A DNA stretch of 64,000 bases from Devosia sp. YR412 (GCF_900110945.1 NZ_FOFL01000002.1:682001-746000), one strand, 5' to 3'; shown: positions 43,460 through 53,250, counted from the first letter of the stretch. Made by a program: numbers and translations. The notes: generated by a model from the letters alone, not told the origin.

Positions 43460-43870
43460 ATGACCATCAAAACCGTCACCCACCTAAACTTTCGTGGCGA
43501 TGCCCGCGGCGCGCTCGAATTCTACCAGTCGGTATTCGGCGGCGAGCTGACCGTCGTCACGCACGCCCAGAGCTATGGGACGACCGATCCGAAAGAAGCT
43601 GATTTGGTCGGATACGGCAGCGTATTCTCTGAGGACGGCTTTGCCATTATGGCATTCGATGTGCCAGCGGCCCGCCCGTACAACCCGGGTGAATCTGCCC
43701 TGTTCGTTTCGGTCCGCGGCCCGAAGTCAGAAGAAATCACCGCCTATTGGGACAGGCTCAAGGTCGGCGGCGAGGTAATCGTCGATCTGGCGCCTGCTGG
43801 TTGGGTTGCACTTTACGGCATGCTCAAAGACAAGTTCGGCATCACCTGGGTGCTCGACGTTCTCGCCTGA
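43460..43870 (+). CDS. VOC/PhnB-like protein
   Basis: The 136-residue protein of the PhnB/3-demethylubiquinone-like VOC group has HLNFRGDARGALEFYQSVFG at the start and SVFSEDGFAIMAFD and VSVRGPKSEEITAYWDRL later. It ends AGWVALYGMLKDKFGITWVL. The substrate is unknown. GGAAATCGCA precedes ATG 43460. It is divergent from the WYL regulator and 76 bp upstream of the aldo-keto reductase. Confidence 0.92.
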   Translation: MTIKTVTHLNFRGDARGALEFYQSVFGGELTVVTHAQSYGTTDPKEADLVGYGSVFSEDGFAIMAFDVPAARPYNPGESALFVSVRGPKSEEITAYWDRLKVGGEVIVDLAPAGWVALYGMLKDKFGITWVLDVLA

Positions 43871-43946
43871 CATTTCGATCCCACTGCGGGCGGACGCCAG
43901 GTCCGCTCGCAGTTGTCACGCCCAATGAATACGCAGGAAATACCCG

Positions 43947-44996
43947 ATGAAATATAGAAAACTTGGTCGTTCTGGCCTGTTCGTCTCCGAGATTTGCCTC
44001 GGGACGATGAACTTTGGCGCTAACCCTGGACGTTATGCGGCTGCTGGCTGGCTTCTGCAGGACGATGCTGAAAGGATCGTCGCCCGGGCGCTCGACGCCG
44101 GCGTGAATTTTTTTGACACGGCGAATGTCTATGGCGGCCAGGGCGGCTCAGAGACAATCTTAGGTCAGTCGCTCAAGAACCTGGGCGTCTCTCGCGATCA
44201 GGTCGTCATATCGACCAAGGTCGAAGGGGCCATGGGCTCGGGTGCCAACGACGGCGGTGCATCACGCTTTCATATCATGGACCAGGCCAAGGCCAGTCTT
44301 CGTCGTTTGAACACCGACCACATCGACCTTTACCAGATCCATGCGTTTGATCAGGCAACACCGATCGAAGAAACGCTACGCGCATTGGATGATCTGGTAC
44401 GCCAAGGCCACGTGCGCTACCTTGGCATATCGAACTGGGCCGCATGGCAGGTTAGTCGGGCCTTGGGGGTGGCTGACAACATTAATGTCGACCGGTTCGT
44501 CGGTTTTCAGGGGCAATACTCGCTTGTCGGCCGTGACATCGAGCGCGATATCGTCCCGATGTTGGATGCAGAAGGCCTTGGGCTGATTGTATGGGGGCCA
44601 TTGGCCGGCGGCTATCTGACAGGGAAATACCGCCTGGAGGGCGCTGAAGGCCGGCGCAAAGTGTTCAACTTCCCGCCAGTTGACGAAGATCGAGGGGCCG
44701 AACTGCTCACGACACTCGATCGGTTGGCCGAAACACGCAACACCACCGTTGCGGCAGTTGCACTCTCATGGCTGCTGCACAAACGGACCGTTGCATCGGT
44801 CATTGTCGGCGCAAGAAACACTGCCCAGCTCGATGACAATCTTGCCAGCAGCGGCCTGAGCCTGACGTCCGACGATATGAACACACTCGACGGTGCTTTT
44901 GAACTTGTGCTGGAATATCCCGGTAACATGGCTCTGATGCACGGTATCGAGCGCAGAAAACTCCTCGAAACGGGCCAGCTACCATCAGGCAACTGA
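43947..44996 (+). CDS. Aldo/keto reductase
   Basis: The 349-residue NADPH-dependent reductase has the AKR start MKYRKLGRSGLFVSEICLG and the catalytic Asp/Tyr in FFDTANVYGGQGGSE. VVISTKVEGAMGSGAND, DLYQIHAFDQATPIEETL and the cofactor region SVIVGARNTAQLDDNL also fit. It is probably cotranscribed with the VOC gene upstream. The substrate is not deducible. Confidence 0.95.
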   Translation: MKYRKLGRSGLFVSEICLGTMNFGANPGRYAAAGWLLQDDAERIVARALDAGVNFFDTANVYGGQGGSETILGQSLKNLGVSRDQVVISTKVEGAMGSGANDGGASRFHIMDQAKASLRRLNTDHIDLYQIHAFDQATPIEETLRALDDLVRQGHVRYLGISNWAAWQVSRALGVADNINVDRFVGFQGQYSLVGRDIERDIVPMLDAEGLGLIVWGPLAGGYLTGKYRLEGAEGRRKVFNFPPVDEDRGAELLTTLDRLAETRNTTVAAVALSWLLHKRTVASVIVGARNTAQLDDNLASSGLSLTSDDMNTLDGAFELVLEYPGNMALMHGIERRKLLETGQLPSGN

Positions 44997-45310
44997 CGAT
45001 CACCTTGTTTCCAACATGAAGTCAGGCCGGGTAGCCAGCCTGACCCCGGCGGCATCGAAACGACGATGTCGATATTGCCAGCATGGAGCTAGCGCGAAAT
45101 TCATGTTGCTGTCAGTCAGGATCTGCTGTGATGTCAGTGACACGGGCATGGAACATGCGGCGATCGTGATCGATCGATCGACTTTATCCTTGTGCCTCAA
45201 AACAGCCTCAGCCGCCGCGTGTGCTGCGCGCTCACGGTGGCCAAAGAAATGTCGAACACCAACCCTTCGCGGCGCTGACACACGCTTGGTGAGCCAGCGC
45301 CGTCGAGCGA
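44997..45310. other. Non-coding gap after the aldo/keto reductase
   Basis: This 314-bp stretch between convergent genes holds no credible gene or terminator. A short run of overlapping GATC words (about 45164-45180) is the only visible pattern. Confidence 0.4.
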
Positions 45311-45649
45311 TCAGTTGTTTATGATGATGCGTTCTTCCGAAGGGAACACCAAGTAGTTGCCTTGGACCATAAAGTTATACTCATCGAGATGGACCTTAGT
45401 TTTGTAATTTTCAGACCCAAAATAGCTTTCATAGTCTGCCCACGTATCGAAATAAATCTCGGTCAGGGTATCGTATTCTGGCTCTGGGAAACCCGGTGCC
45501 GCAATGGGATGCGATATGACGTACTTGCGGACCAGTTTCGCTTCCGGGATTGAGGCGAACAGCGGCGCGTGAGTATTGCGATGGTATTCAATGAACTCTT
45601 CGCGGCTCATCCCTTCGATACGCTTCACCAAAAACGCTAGCTTGATCAA
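45311..45649 (-). CDS. EthD-family protein
   Basis: The ~112-residue dimeric alpha+beta-barrel protein has IKLAFLVKRIEGMSREEFIE, YHRNTHAPLF, RKYVISHPIAAPGFPEPEYD and TLTEIYFDTWADYESYF. EthD-like proteins act in ring-cleavage or quinone-type catabolism, but the role here is unknown. There is no ATG. TTG 45649 gives the usual family start (xIKLxFLV) with AGGAC upstream and leaves room for a promoter; TTG 45721 would leave only 24 bp to the divergent HxlR gene. Confidence 0.82.
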   Translation of the reverse strand: MIKLAFLVKRIEGMSREEFIEYHRNTHAPLFASIPEAKLVRKYVISHPIAAPGFPEPEYDTLTEIYFDTWADYESYFGSENYKTKVHLDEYNFMVQGNYLVFPSEERIIINN

Positions 45650-45745
45650 TTTCTTGTCCTGTCTGGCTTCAGATTTGGCATTTGCCAGAGCAGAAGGTAT
45701 ATAATTTATCCTTAGGTTCAATTACGCACTTTCAGTGGACTAGGT

Positions 45746-46126
45746 ATGGCCGACTATACTCCCAGCGATCACTCAGTGTCGGAGCTTCAAAGCCCTAGGG
45801 GAAGGCTAGTTTTGTCTCAGATTGCCGACAAATGGTCGTTCCTGATTTTGACCGTTCTTTGCACCAGCCCGTGTCGGTTTAACGAGCTTAAACGTCGGCT
45901 CGACGGCATAACGCAGAAGTCTCTGACCGACTCCTTGAAGCGCCTGGAACGAAGCGGCCTGATCCAGCGTCACGTGCTGCCGACCCGCCCCGTCGGGGTG
46001 GAATATCACATAACGCCCTTGGGCAAGTCGCTCAGCGAGCCGTTCCTAGCGATCGCGCACTGGATTGCAAAAAATTCAGAGGCAGTCGTTAGCGCTCAGT
46101 CCGAGTACGATCGGGAGCAAACTTGA
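45746..46126 (+). CDS. HxlR-family transcriptional regulator
   Basis: The 126-residue winged-helix regulator has IADKWSFLILTVLCTSPCRF, NELKRRLDGITQKSLTDSLK and RPVGVEYHITPLGKSL. The cysteine in the second helix (TSPCRF) could be a redox switch, as in quinone- or aldehyde-sensing HxlR members. It is divergent from the EthD gene, its probable target. Confidence 0.93.
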   Translation: MADYTPSDHSVSELQSPRGRLVLSQIADKWSFLILTVLCTSPCRFNELKRRLDGITQKSLTDSLKRLERSGLIQRHVLPTRPVGVEYHITPLGKSLSEPFLAIAHWIAKNSEAVVSAQSEYDREQT

Positions 46127-46171
46127 CCTGATGCGCATGCCGAAACATCAGGTCGCGATCTTGGCCTTGGT

Positions 46172-46822
46172 TCACCAGCTAATCAGCGGCGAGCGATGAA
46201 GCCATGTGCTTGTCTCGAGTTCGTCGACGACAAAATTGGCGACGTCGGAACGAGCAATGGTGCCGCCATGGAACTGCGACAGGTCTTCGAGTGCCCGCAG
46301 GGCGCCTTTGCCGGGCTTGTCGTTGAGCACTGCAGGGCGCACCAGCGTCCAGTCGAGACCGCTTTGGCGGATGATCGCCTCCTGGCGGTTCTTGTCGGCA
46401 TAGACATGGCGCAGCAGCAGCGGCAGGATCAGGTGGTCGAAGGCGAAGCCACCGTGGCCCGCACTGTCGCCGGCGCCGATGCCGGTGATGGCGACAAGGC
46501 GCGACACGCCTTCAGCCTGCATGGCATTCACCACGGCACGGGTGGCGGTCGACAGCAGCGTCACTTCCTTGAACGGGCTTGGCGGCGTGCCAAGCGCGCT
46601 GACCACGGCGTCATGACCCTTGAGCGCCTGGCGCAGGGCGGCTTCGTCGCGGGCGTCGCCGATGGCGAGTTTGATGCCTGTCAGACCGGCGCCCTTTTCC
46701 GGCGACCGCACCAGGGCGGTGACGTCATAGCCCTTTGCGAGGGCCTGGCGAATGATGAGCTGGCCGGTGCCGCCGGTGGCGCCCAGGACGAGAATCTTCT
46801 TTGCGGGCGAGAGAGTGGTCAT
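46172..46822 (-). CDS. NAD(P)-binding NmrA/SDR-like oxidoreductase
   Basis: The 216-residue atypical short-chain dehydrogenase has the glycine motif ILVLGATGGTGQLIIRQAL, ALVRSPEKGAGL, AVVSALGTPP, LVAITGIGAGDSAGHGG and DWTLVRPAVLND. It resembles flavin-reductase/NAD(P)H-binding proteins (SDR_a5). ATG 46822 fits the family start. It is in the same direction as the second NmrA-like gene 70 bp upstream, so both may be under the divergent LysR regulator. Confidence 0.9.
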   Translation of the reverse strand: MTTLSPAKKILVLGATGGTGQLIIRQALAKGYDVTALVRSPEKGAGLTGIKLAIGDARDEAALRQALKGHDAVVSALGTPPSPFKEVTLLSTATRAVVNAMQAEGVSRLVAITGIGAGDSAGHGGFAFDHLILPLLLRHVYADKNRQEAIIRQSGLDWTLVRPAVLNDKPGKGALRALEDLSQFHGGTIARSDVANFVVDELETSTWLHRSPLISW

Positions 46823-46892
46823 TGTTGTTCTCCAATGCGGGATGCCCATCCGGGTCATGCCGTGTTGATGACTGCCGTCGAATGAGTGGGGG

Positions 46893-47762
46893 TCAGAGCG
46901 TGGCGGCGACTTCGCTGGCGAAGTCGCGATAGGAGCGCAGCGGGCGGCCGAGCAACGCGACCAGGCGCTCGACGTCGCCGGCCTCAGGCAGCATGCCGTC
47001 AGTCAGGAAGCGTTCGCTCATCAGGCGCATGTCATAGGCCATCCAGCTGGGCATGAAGGCGCGGAGATCCTGCTCGAAGCCGGCGGTGTCGTCGCCGCCA
47101 TAGGCGATCTCGCGACCAAGGGCGTCTGACCAAATGGCAGCAACCGCCGTGCCGGTCAAATTGTCGGGGCCGGTCAGGTTGATGGTCTGGAGAGGGAGAG
47201 CTTCAGCAGCGTTTTCGCGGCGGATCAGTTCGATAGCGGCAATCTCGCCGATGTCGCGGGCGTCGATCATGGCGAGGCCCTTGTTGCCGATCGGCATGGC
47301 ATAGACGCCATAGGTGACGATGACATCGCGCACGCTCAGGTCGTTGTTGATGAAATAGGCCGGGCGCAGGATGGTCGCCTCAAAACCCATCTGTTCGATC
47401 ATGCGCTCGACGCCGAACTTTCCGGCAAAGTGGGGCACGTTGACATAAAGGTCGGCATGGATGACCGAGAGGTAGACGATCTTGTTCACGCCGGCGGCAC
47501 GCGCCAGGTTGAGGGTGATCAGCGCCTGGGTGAATTCGTCGGGCGTTACGGCATTGAGCAGGAAGAGGGTGGAAACGCCCTCAAGGGCAGCCCGCAGGCT
47601 GTCGACATCGAGCAGGTCGCCCTGAACGATGGATACGCTTTGCGGGAAGTCGGCCTTGGCGGGATCGCGAACGAGAGCGCGCACATCGGCGCCGCGGAGA
47701 CTGAGCTGCTGAACGACGTTGTGGCCGACTGTGCCATTGGCACCGGTAACGAGGATGGTCAT
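46893..47762 (-). CDS. NmrA-family NAD(P)-binding protein
   Basis: The 289-residue protein begins MTILVTGANGTVGHNVVQQL and has ALVRDPAKADFPQSVSIVQG, GVSTLFLLNAVTPDEFTQAL and ATILRPAYFINND. It is typical of NmrA/QOR2-type quinone reductases or redox sensors. ATG 47771 three codons upstream is an alternative. It is divergent from the LysR gene with a ~100-bp shared promoter region. Confidence 0.9.
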   Translation of the reverse strand: MTILVTGANGTVGHNVVQQLSLRGADVRALVRDPAKADFPQSVSIVQGDLLDVDSLRAALEGVSTLFLLNAVTPDEFTQALITLNLARAAGVNKIVYLSVIHADLYVNVPHFAGKFGVERMIEQMGFEATILRPAYFINNDLSVRDVIVTYGVYAMPIGNKGLAMIDARDIGEIAAIELIRRENAAEALPLQTINLTGPDNLTGTAVAAIWSDALGREIAYGGDDTAGFEQDLRAFMPSWMAYDMRLMSERFLTDGMLPEAGDVERLVALLGRPLRSYRDFASEVAATL

Positions 47763-47863
47763 TTGGATCATTTGGGGTTGGTGAGAGAACACACCCAACT
47801 TAACGATCCACATCGAAGCCAATAGTCGGTATATCTGGACGCAATGTCTCGCAGGTGGAACGC

Positions 47864-48757
47864 ATGGATCTTCTCGCTCTCGCCGATTTCAACCTCGTTG
47901 CCCGCCATGGCGGCTTTGGCAAAGCGGCCCGCGAAACTGGCAGGCCCAAGGCGACGCTGTCGCGCCGGGTGAGCGAGCTCGAGGCCAGCCTGGAACTCCG
48001 GCTTTTCGAGCGAGGTGGCCGAGCGTTGAAGCTGACGGAGGAAGGTCGAGCGCTTTATGAGCGTACTGGCGCCTTGCTGACTGAGCTTGACGAAGCAGCA
48101 GCTGCCATTGCCTCGGGCGGCGAGAAGCCGCGCGGCCGCCTGCGCATCAGCGCGCCGCTGCTGTTCTCGCAGACGGCCATGGGCAGGCTGGCGGCCGAAT
48201 TTGCCATGAAATATCCCGAGGTGCGGCTGGAGGTGACATCGGAGGATCGCGCGGTGGACATGATCGAGGATGCCTATGACTTGGTCATCCGGGTCAATCC
48301 GGCTCCCGATGAGAGCCTCGTCGGTCGCGCTTTCCTGCGAGACCGACTTGTCGCCGTTGCGAGCCCCGCTCTCGCACGGCCGGCTGACGGGACACCCGTG
48401 CCCGCCATTGCGCGAGGCGGCAACGACCGCGCGACCGTGTGGAATCTGCGATCGGACGCCGGTGTGGTCCGGCTGGCCGTCGACCCGATCCTGCACCTGG
48501 CATCTATGCCCATGCTCCGCGATGCGGCGCGAGCTGGTGTCGGTGTGGCGCGCCTGCCGATATCGCTTGTCAGCCACGATCTGGCTGCCGGCCGGCTGGT
48601 GCATTGGGGCGATGTCGATGTTCCCGAGATCGCCCTGTGGACGCTCTACCCGTCGCGGCGCCTGCTGAGCGCGCGCGTATCGGCCTTCCTGGACCATCTG
48701 CGGCAAGCATTTCCCAAGGGCACGCCGGACGAATTGGCCGCCTATGTCGACTGGTGA
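47864..48757 (+). CDS. LysR-family transcriptional regulator
   Basis: The 297-residue protein has a LysR N-terminal helix-turn-helix (FNLVARHGGFGKAARETGRP, LSRRVSELEASLELRLFERG) and an effector domain (GRLRISAPLLFSQTAMGRL). AGGTGGAA precedes ATG 47864. Divergent from the NmrA gene, which it most likely controls. Confidence 0.93.
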   Translation: MDLLALADFNLVARHGGFGKAARETGRPKATLSRRVSELEASLELRLFERGGRALKLTEEGRALYERTGALLTELDEAAAAIASGGEKPRGRLRISAPLLFSQTAMGRLAAEFAMKYPEVRLEVTSEDRAVDMIEDAYDLVIRVNPAPDESLVGRAFLRDRLVAVASPALARPADGTPVPAIARGGNDRATVWNLRSDAGVVRLAVDPILHLASMPMLRDAARAGVGVARLPISLVSHDLAAGRLVHWGDVDVPEIALWTLYPSRRLLSARVSAFLDHLRQAFPKGTPDELAAYVDW

Positions 48758-48830
48758 TCAGACACACGAGGCAGCCGCTGCAGATGTTGCAGCGGCCGCA
48801 TTTCTCAGTGCTTCAGGAAGATCAAACACC

Positions 48831-49244
48831 TTAGCCAAGAGGCATGCCCATGAGCTTTGCGAAGGCCACGGGGTTGGTGAATTCGCTGACATGCGAGATC
48901 CGACCATGCTGGATCGTGAACTTGAAGACATAGACATTGCGGTAGCTGGCGCCGGTATTACGCTGAATCAAGTCACCCTTGGTTTCGACAAAAGCGGTCT
49001 TGCCATCGTCGGCGAGGTAGGTCGTGCGGTCGTTGAGCTTCACCTGGCTGAAGTTCTGGAAGATTGTGCCGATATATCCGAGCGCCTTTTCCTTGCCATT
49101 GAATTCAAACCAGGGGGCGGTATCGCCCGAGCTTGAGAACGGAATTTCGATCACGGGGGAGTCGGTCATCAGGATGGTGATCTTCTCCAGATCTTGCGCC
49201 TCGAGCGCATCGAGATAGGCAGCAGTCATTTCTTTGAAAGTCAT
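48831..49244 (-). CDS. SnoaL/NTF2-like protein
   Basis: The 137-residue NTF2-fold protein has TAAYLDALEAQDLEKITILM, WFEFNGKEKALGYIGTIFQN, VYVFKFTIQHGRISHVSEF and NPVAFAKLMGMPLG. Members are ligand-binding or small isomerases; no catalytic assignment is possible. It is 78 bp from the cupin gene in the same direction. Confidence 0.87.
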   Translation of the reverse strand: MTFKEMTAAYLDALEAQDLEKITILMTDSPVIEIPFSSSGDTAPWFEFNGKEKALGYIGTIFQNFSQVKLNDRTTYLADDGKTAFVETKGDLIQRNTGASYRNVYVFKFTIQHGRISHVSEFTNPVAFAKLMGMPLG

Positions 49245-49322
49245 TCTCAGTCCTTTTTGAGATTTGCGCCACAGCAGGGATTTGTTGCTGGAATAATCCT
49301 GATCTGTCCCGTCTCCAGAGAT

Positions 49323-49865
49323 TCAGGCCGCCTTGGGTGGCAGGAACTCGCTGTGGAAGCGGGCGGCATTGGCCAGCATGATCTCGCGGCGCTCGGCCAT
49401 CACTTCAGGGGTTGGCGGCGTCGGTGGGGTGGTACGGCTCGGCAGCACCTCGCCGACGAGCTTGAAGAACTCTTCCTGACCGGCCGGCAGGCAGATGCAC
49501 AGGAACCGGGCTGGCGTCGCCGAGGCGACGCGGAAGCCATGCGGGGCATTGGCCGGGATATTGATCGTGTGTCCCGGCCCGACACGATGGACCTCGCCGC
49601 GGAAGGTGATGTCGAGCTCTCCTTCGAGGACGTAGAAGATTTCCTCGAAATCATGACGGTGTGGCGGGGGGCCACCGGCGGGGACCAGCATGTCGATCAT
49701 GGTATAGCGGCCTGCGGTCTGCTCGCCCGAAACGAGAATGGTATAGGTGCCGGCGCCGACGCCGAGGTGGACAAGGCCGGCGTCGTCGGCATGGACGACG
49801 GTGGCGGCGCGCAAGAGGTCGTCGGCGGGAAGTGCGGCTGTCGGTGCGGTAGCGGCGGTGTTCAT
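49323..49865 (-). CDS. Cupin-domain protein
   Basis: The 180-residue single-cupin protein has motif 1 as GGPPPHRHDFEEIFYVLEG (two His and Glu ligands) and motif 2 around HTINIPANAPHGFRV (third His). The C-terminal extension (PPTPEVMAERREIMLANAAR) resembles quercetin-dioxygenase-like small cupins. ATG 49865 is the start, with AAAGGAGC upstream. The substrate is unknown. Confidence 0.9.
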   Translation of the reverse strand: MNTAATAPTAALPADDLLRAATVVHADDAGLVHLGVGAGTYTILVSGEQTAGRYTMIDMLVPAGGPPPHRHDFEEIFYVLEGELDITFRGEVHRVGPGHTINIPANAPHGFRVASATPARFLCICLPAGQEEFFKLVGEVLPSRTTPPTPPTPEVMAERREIMLANAARFHSEFLPPKAA

Positions 49866-50095
49866 GTCAGTGCTCCTTTGAACATGACGAACACTAACCC
49901 GCATAAAATGCGGTCGGGAGACGATCAATTTGGACAGTCCGTCTCATTGGCGAGACGACCGCCAAGCTTCAAAAACGCGCCTCCAAACGTCGTCTTCGAT
50001 GATGTGAGTTTCGAAAAGACAGGTGGGTCCAAAATGACCCGCTCACTGCAACCAGTGCATGCGCGCGGTCAAACATCCGTTTTGCGGGCGACGGC

Positions 50096-50128
50096 AAAAA
50101 TTCTGGGGCACCGTGCTAGACGCCCCAG
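50096..50128 (-). terminator. Rho-independent terminator of the siderophore ABC operon
   Basis: On the minus strand CTGGGGC (50128-50122) pairs with GCCCCAG (50109-50103) and is followed by AATTTTT (50102-50096). It lies 18 bases after the stop of the binding-protein gene. Confidence 0.8.
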
Positions 50129-50145
50129 AGTTCGAAGTTGGAACG

Positions 50146-51135
50146 CTACTTCTTCAGAGCTACGAACGGGCGCGTTGCAATCTGCGCCACCATAATTTCC
50201 AGATTGCTCCGCAAGGCCTGGAAAGTGATGGAGCGCGCTTCTTCGCGATTGAGCAGGAAATGCTGCCCGTACTTGCCGAAATGCAGGTATTCGCGCCAGC
50301 CCGGAAGCTGCTTGTCCCAAGCAGCGTATTTGGTCACGGCCGTATCGCCCTCGGCGGTCCAATAGGTATCGATCATGAAGTCCGCATTGATTTCAGGCGC
50401 GAATTCAGGGCTGATATCTGTCTGGCCCTCGACCTGGGCAGCGACCAAAGCCGGCGTTGTGAAACCGATGTCTCGGATAACGCGTGAAACTGCCATCAAG
50501 TCGCGATACGTCCGAATGCCGCCATCGTCCACCTTGGTTACGACAATGGAGACATCGGCAGGATTGCCGACCACGGCTTCGATAGCGATGCGCGCGTATT
50601 TCAGGCGGTCTTCATAGTGTCCCTTGAGTAGCTCGAACCGGTCCAGACGGCCGGAGGCGTCGGCGATGGTCTTGTACATGTCCAGCATGTCCTGACCCCA
50701 GACCTGGACAACGACGGTCGGCGCAATCATCGACAGCTGATCGTAGTTGTCGGCGCGGTTGTCGGGCACAATGATGAGATCGGGCTCAAGCTTGGCAATG
50801 GCTTCAAGATCGGGGGCGTTGGAGTCGCCGACATAGGTAATGTCGTGCTCGCCGAAGCGGAAATCGAGCGAGTCATACGCGCCGCGAACATAGGGTGCGC
50901 CATCTTCAATCGTACCGCCGATAACACCAGTACTACCGATCATGTTGGCACCGAGTTCGAACAGCGGCGCGGTGATGAACTCGTCCCTCAGGCTAACGAT
51001 GCGCTGCGGATCGACCGGGATTTGCAGTTCGTTGCCGACGTTGTCGGTGAAGCTGCGCATCTCCTGGGCAGCAACGCCGGTAGCTAGTGTCATCACCGCG
51101 ACAGTAGCCGCAGCCAATCGCCTAAGAGTTGTCAT
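50146..51135 (-). CDS. Ferric-siderophore ABC transporter substrate-binding protein
   Basis: The 329-residue protein has a signal peptide (MTTLRRLAAATVAVMTLATG, cleavage near VAA-QE) and the FecB/FepB type III binding fold: TDNVGNELQIPVDPQRIVSL, LEAIAKLEPDLIIVPDNRAD and APTVVVQVWGQD. It should deliver a ferric siderophore to the two FecCD-type permeases. AAGGAC precedes ATG 51135. It is the last gene of the operon, before a terminator. Confidence 0.92.
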   Translation of the reverse strand: MTTLRRLAAATVAVMTLATGVAAQEMRSFTDNVGNELQIPVDPQRIVSLRDEFITAPLFELGANMIGSTGVIGGTIEDGAPYVRGAYDSLDFRFGEHDITYVGDSNAPDLEAIAKLEPDLIIVPDNRADNYDQLSMIAPTVVVQVWGQDMLDMYKTIADASGRLDRFELLKGHYEDRLKYARIAIEAVVGNPADVSIVVTKVDDGGIRTYRDLMAVSRVIRDIGFTTPALVAAQVEGQTDISPEFAPEINADFMIDTYWTAEGDTAVTKYAAWDKQLPGWREYLHFGKYGQHFLLNREEARSITFQALRSNLEIMVAQIATRPFVALKK

Positions 51136-51158
51136 GGATAGTCCTTTCGCTTGAGAAA

Positions 51159-52226
51159 TCATGTCTGGGCGCTGCGACCGGAGCGGAACAAAAGCCAGAC
51201 GAAAAATGGGACACCGACAAACGCGGTAACCAGGCCCGCCGGGATTTGCAGCGGGGCAAATAGGGTACGACCGGCGAGGTCGGCGGCCAGCACCATGACA
51301 GCGCCAAGCAGGCCAGTGATCACCAGGGCAAGACCCACGCCCGCATGCGCCAGCCTCCGTGCAGCATGGGGCGCGATGAGGCCGATGAAGCCCAGCGGGC
51401 CGACCACCGAGGTCGCGACTGCGGCCAGGGCCACTGACGTCGAGATCAGGGCGTAATTGTGCCGACGGACCGGCGCACCGAGGCCCGTAGCGGTGGCCTC
51501 GCCCAGCCGCATGACCGCCATGGCCCGGCTTTGAACGAGCAAAATCGGAAACAGCACGGCCATCCACCACGACAAAGTCGATACATCGATCCAGCTGGCC
51601 GCGCCGATGCTGCCGGAGAGCCAGGTAAGAGCCGACATGGCGCGATCGAGCGCGCCATATGTCATCAAGGCCGAAGTGACAGACGACATAAGTGCGGCGA
51701 CGCCGATCCCCATCAGGATGAAGCGGACAGAACTGACGCCCTGACGGGTAATCGAGAGCGACTGGATCAGAGCTGCAACAGCGATGGATCCTCCGAAGGC
51801 CATCCACGGGCGCCATCCCGGGCCTAGATCGGGAAAGGCCACGGTCAGTGTGACCACGGCCAGGGCCGCCCCCTGGCTAACGCCGACAAGGGACGGATCG
51901 GCGAGGCTATTGCGTGTGACATTCTGCAAACTTGCGCCGGACAGCGCCATCATCGCGCCGGCCAATGCTGCAACGCAAGTGCGGGGCAATCGTAGTTGCC
52001 ATACAACATTGTCGATCATCGCGCTCAACGTCGTGCCATGCAGCGTCTGGATCACCTGTTCAACGCTTAGGCCATAACTACCTAGGCCCAGGCTTACGGC
52101 GACGAGTGCCAGGAGCAGAACGACGAGCACCAGCACAATCAACAGCGCGCGCACCGGCAGACGCAGGGCAAGACGATCGCCCGCGGCGCGCAACACGACG
52201 TGTCGTGCGGGATGAATTGACCTCAT
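51159..52226 (-). CDS. FecCD-family iron-siderophore permease (second)
   Basis: The 355-residue protein has about nine to ten helices and FecCD motifs RLPRTCVAALAGAMMALSGA, NSLADPSLVGVSQGAALAVV, LGEATATGLGAPV and VGPLGFIGLIAPHAARRL (coupling helix). ATGA overlap with the upstream permease gene shows translational coupling. The open frame upstream is shadow. Confidence 0.95.
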   Translation of the reverse strand: MRSIHPARHVVLRAAGDRLALRLPVRALLIVLVLVVLLLALVAVSLGLGSYGLSVEQVIQTLHGTTLSAMIDNVVWQLRLPRTCVAALAGAMMALSGASLQNVTRNSLADPSLVGVSQGAALAVVTLTVAFPDLGPGWRPWMAFGGSIAVAALIQSLSITRQGVSSVRFILMGIGVAALMSSVTSALMTYGALDRAMSALTWLSGSIGAASWIDVSTLSWWMAVLFPILLVQSRAMAVMRLGEATATGLGAPVRRHNYALISTSVALAAVATSVVGPLGFIGLIAPHAARRLAHAGVGLALVITGLLGAVMVLAADLAGRTLFAPLQIPAGLVTAFVGVPFFVWLLFRSGRSAQT

Positions 52227-53236
52227 CGCGACCGCTGCCGGACGAGGTAAATGAACAGCGGCGCGCCGATCATGGCAGTGATGATGCCGGTCGAAAGCTC
52301 CTGTGGGCGGATGACTATCCGTGCGAAGATATCGACCCCCAGCAGATAGGCGGCACCGAGCAGGGCCGAATAAGGGACGATCCATCGATAATCCGACCCG
52401 ACAAACAGTCGGACGGCATGAGGAATGACCAGCCCGATGAAACCCATAGGGCCAGCAAGAGCCACCGAGCATGCGGTCAGCATGACCACCAAGGCGAGGG
52501 TGACGAGCTTGAGCCTGCCGGTTTCGACGCCGAGACCCTTTGCAACTTCGTCGCCCATGGCAAGCGCCGTAACCTGACGCGCGAGACCAAGGCTGACGAT
52601 CAGCGAGCCGATGAGCCAGGGTGCGGCAAAATACAGTACGGCAATGTCGCGACCGGCCAGAGTGCCGGTAAGCCAGACGCGCAGGTCGTCAAAGCCTTCC
52701 TCGTTGAGCAGGTGGCCGATGGAAACGCATGTTCCCAAAAAGGCACTGACGGCAGCGCCGGAAAGCGTCAGCGTCAGCGGCGTGGCACCGCCCGGGGCGA
52801 AGCGGGCGATGCCGAAGACCAGCACAGCGGCACCCAGCGCGCCAAGAGCAGCCACCAGCGGAATGACAGCCAGATGTGCCAGTCCTGCGGTGTTGGAAAC
52901 GATGACGACGGCAAAGGATGCGCCAGCCATAAGGCCCAACAGACCTGGTTCGGCAAGCGGATTCCGGGTGACCCCCTGCATCAACGCTCCGGCGACCGCC
53001 AGTGCCGAGCCGACGGCGATAGCCATGACGGCACGCGGCAGGCGCATGTCTCTGATGATGCGGTGTTCGAATACGCTGGGGTCCGGGAAAAAGATTGCGT
53101 CGACGACCTGGCGGAGAGGCAGGTCCTTCGCCCCGATGGCAATATGGAGCAGGAAGAACAGCGCCAGCACACCGAGCAACACCGGCACGCCAGACCATGC
53201 CGCGAAACGTTTTGTCGAAGAAACGGGAGCAGTCAT
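52223..53236 (-). CDS. FecCD-family iron-siderophore permease (first)
   Basis: The 337-residue permease has MRLPRAVMAIAVGSALAVAG, NPLAEPGLLGLMAGASFAVV, GDEVAKGLGVETG and GPMGFIGLVIPHAVRLFVG. It should pair with the second permease as a heterodimer. ATG 53236 lies 14 bp after the ATPase stop. Confidence 0.95.
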   Translation of the reverse strand: MTAPVSSTKRFAAWSGVPVLLGVLALFFLLHIAIGAKDLPLRQVVDAIFFPDPSVFEHRIIRDMRLPRAVMAIAVGSALAVAGALMQGVTRNPLAEPGLLGLMAGASFAVVIVSNTAGLAHLAVIPLVAALGALGAAVLVFGIARFAPGGATPLTLTLSGAAVSAFLGTCVSIGHLLNEEGFDDLRVWLTGTLAGRDIAVLYFAAPWLIGSLIVSLGLARQVTALAMGDEVAKGLGVETGRLKLVTLALVVMLTACSVALAGPMGFIGLVIPHAVRLFVGSDYRWIVPYSALLGAAYLLGVDIFARIVIRPQELSTGIITAMIGAPLFIYLVRQRSR

Positions 53237-53250
53237 ATCGCAGTAACCAG

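Noticed and set aside
45164..45180. Run of overlapping GATC words
   Set aside because: Too short to be a replication or methylation-dependent site without further boxes; probably chance.
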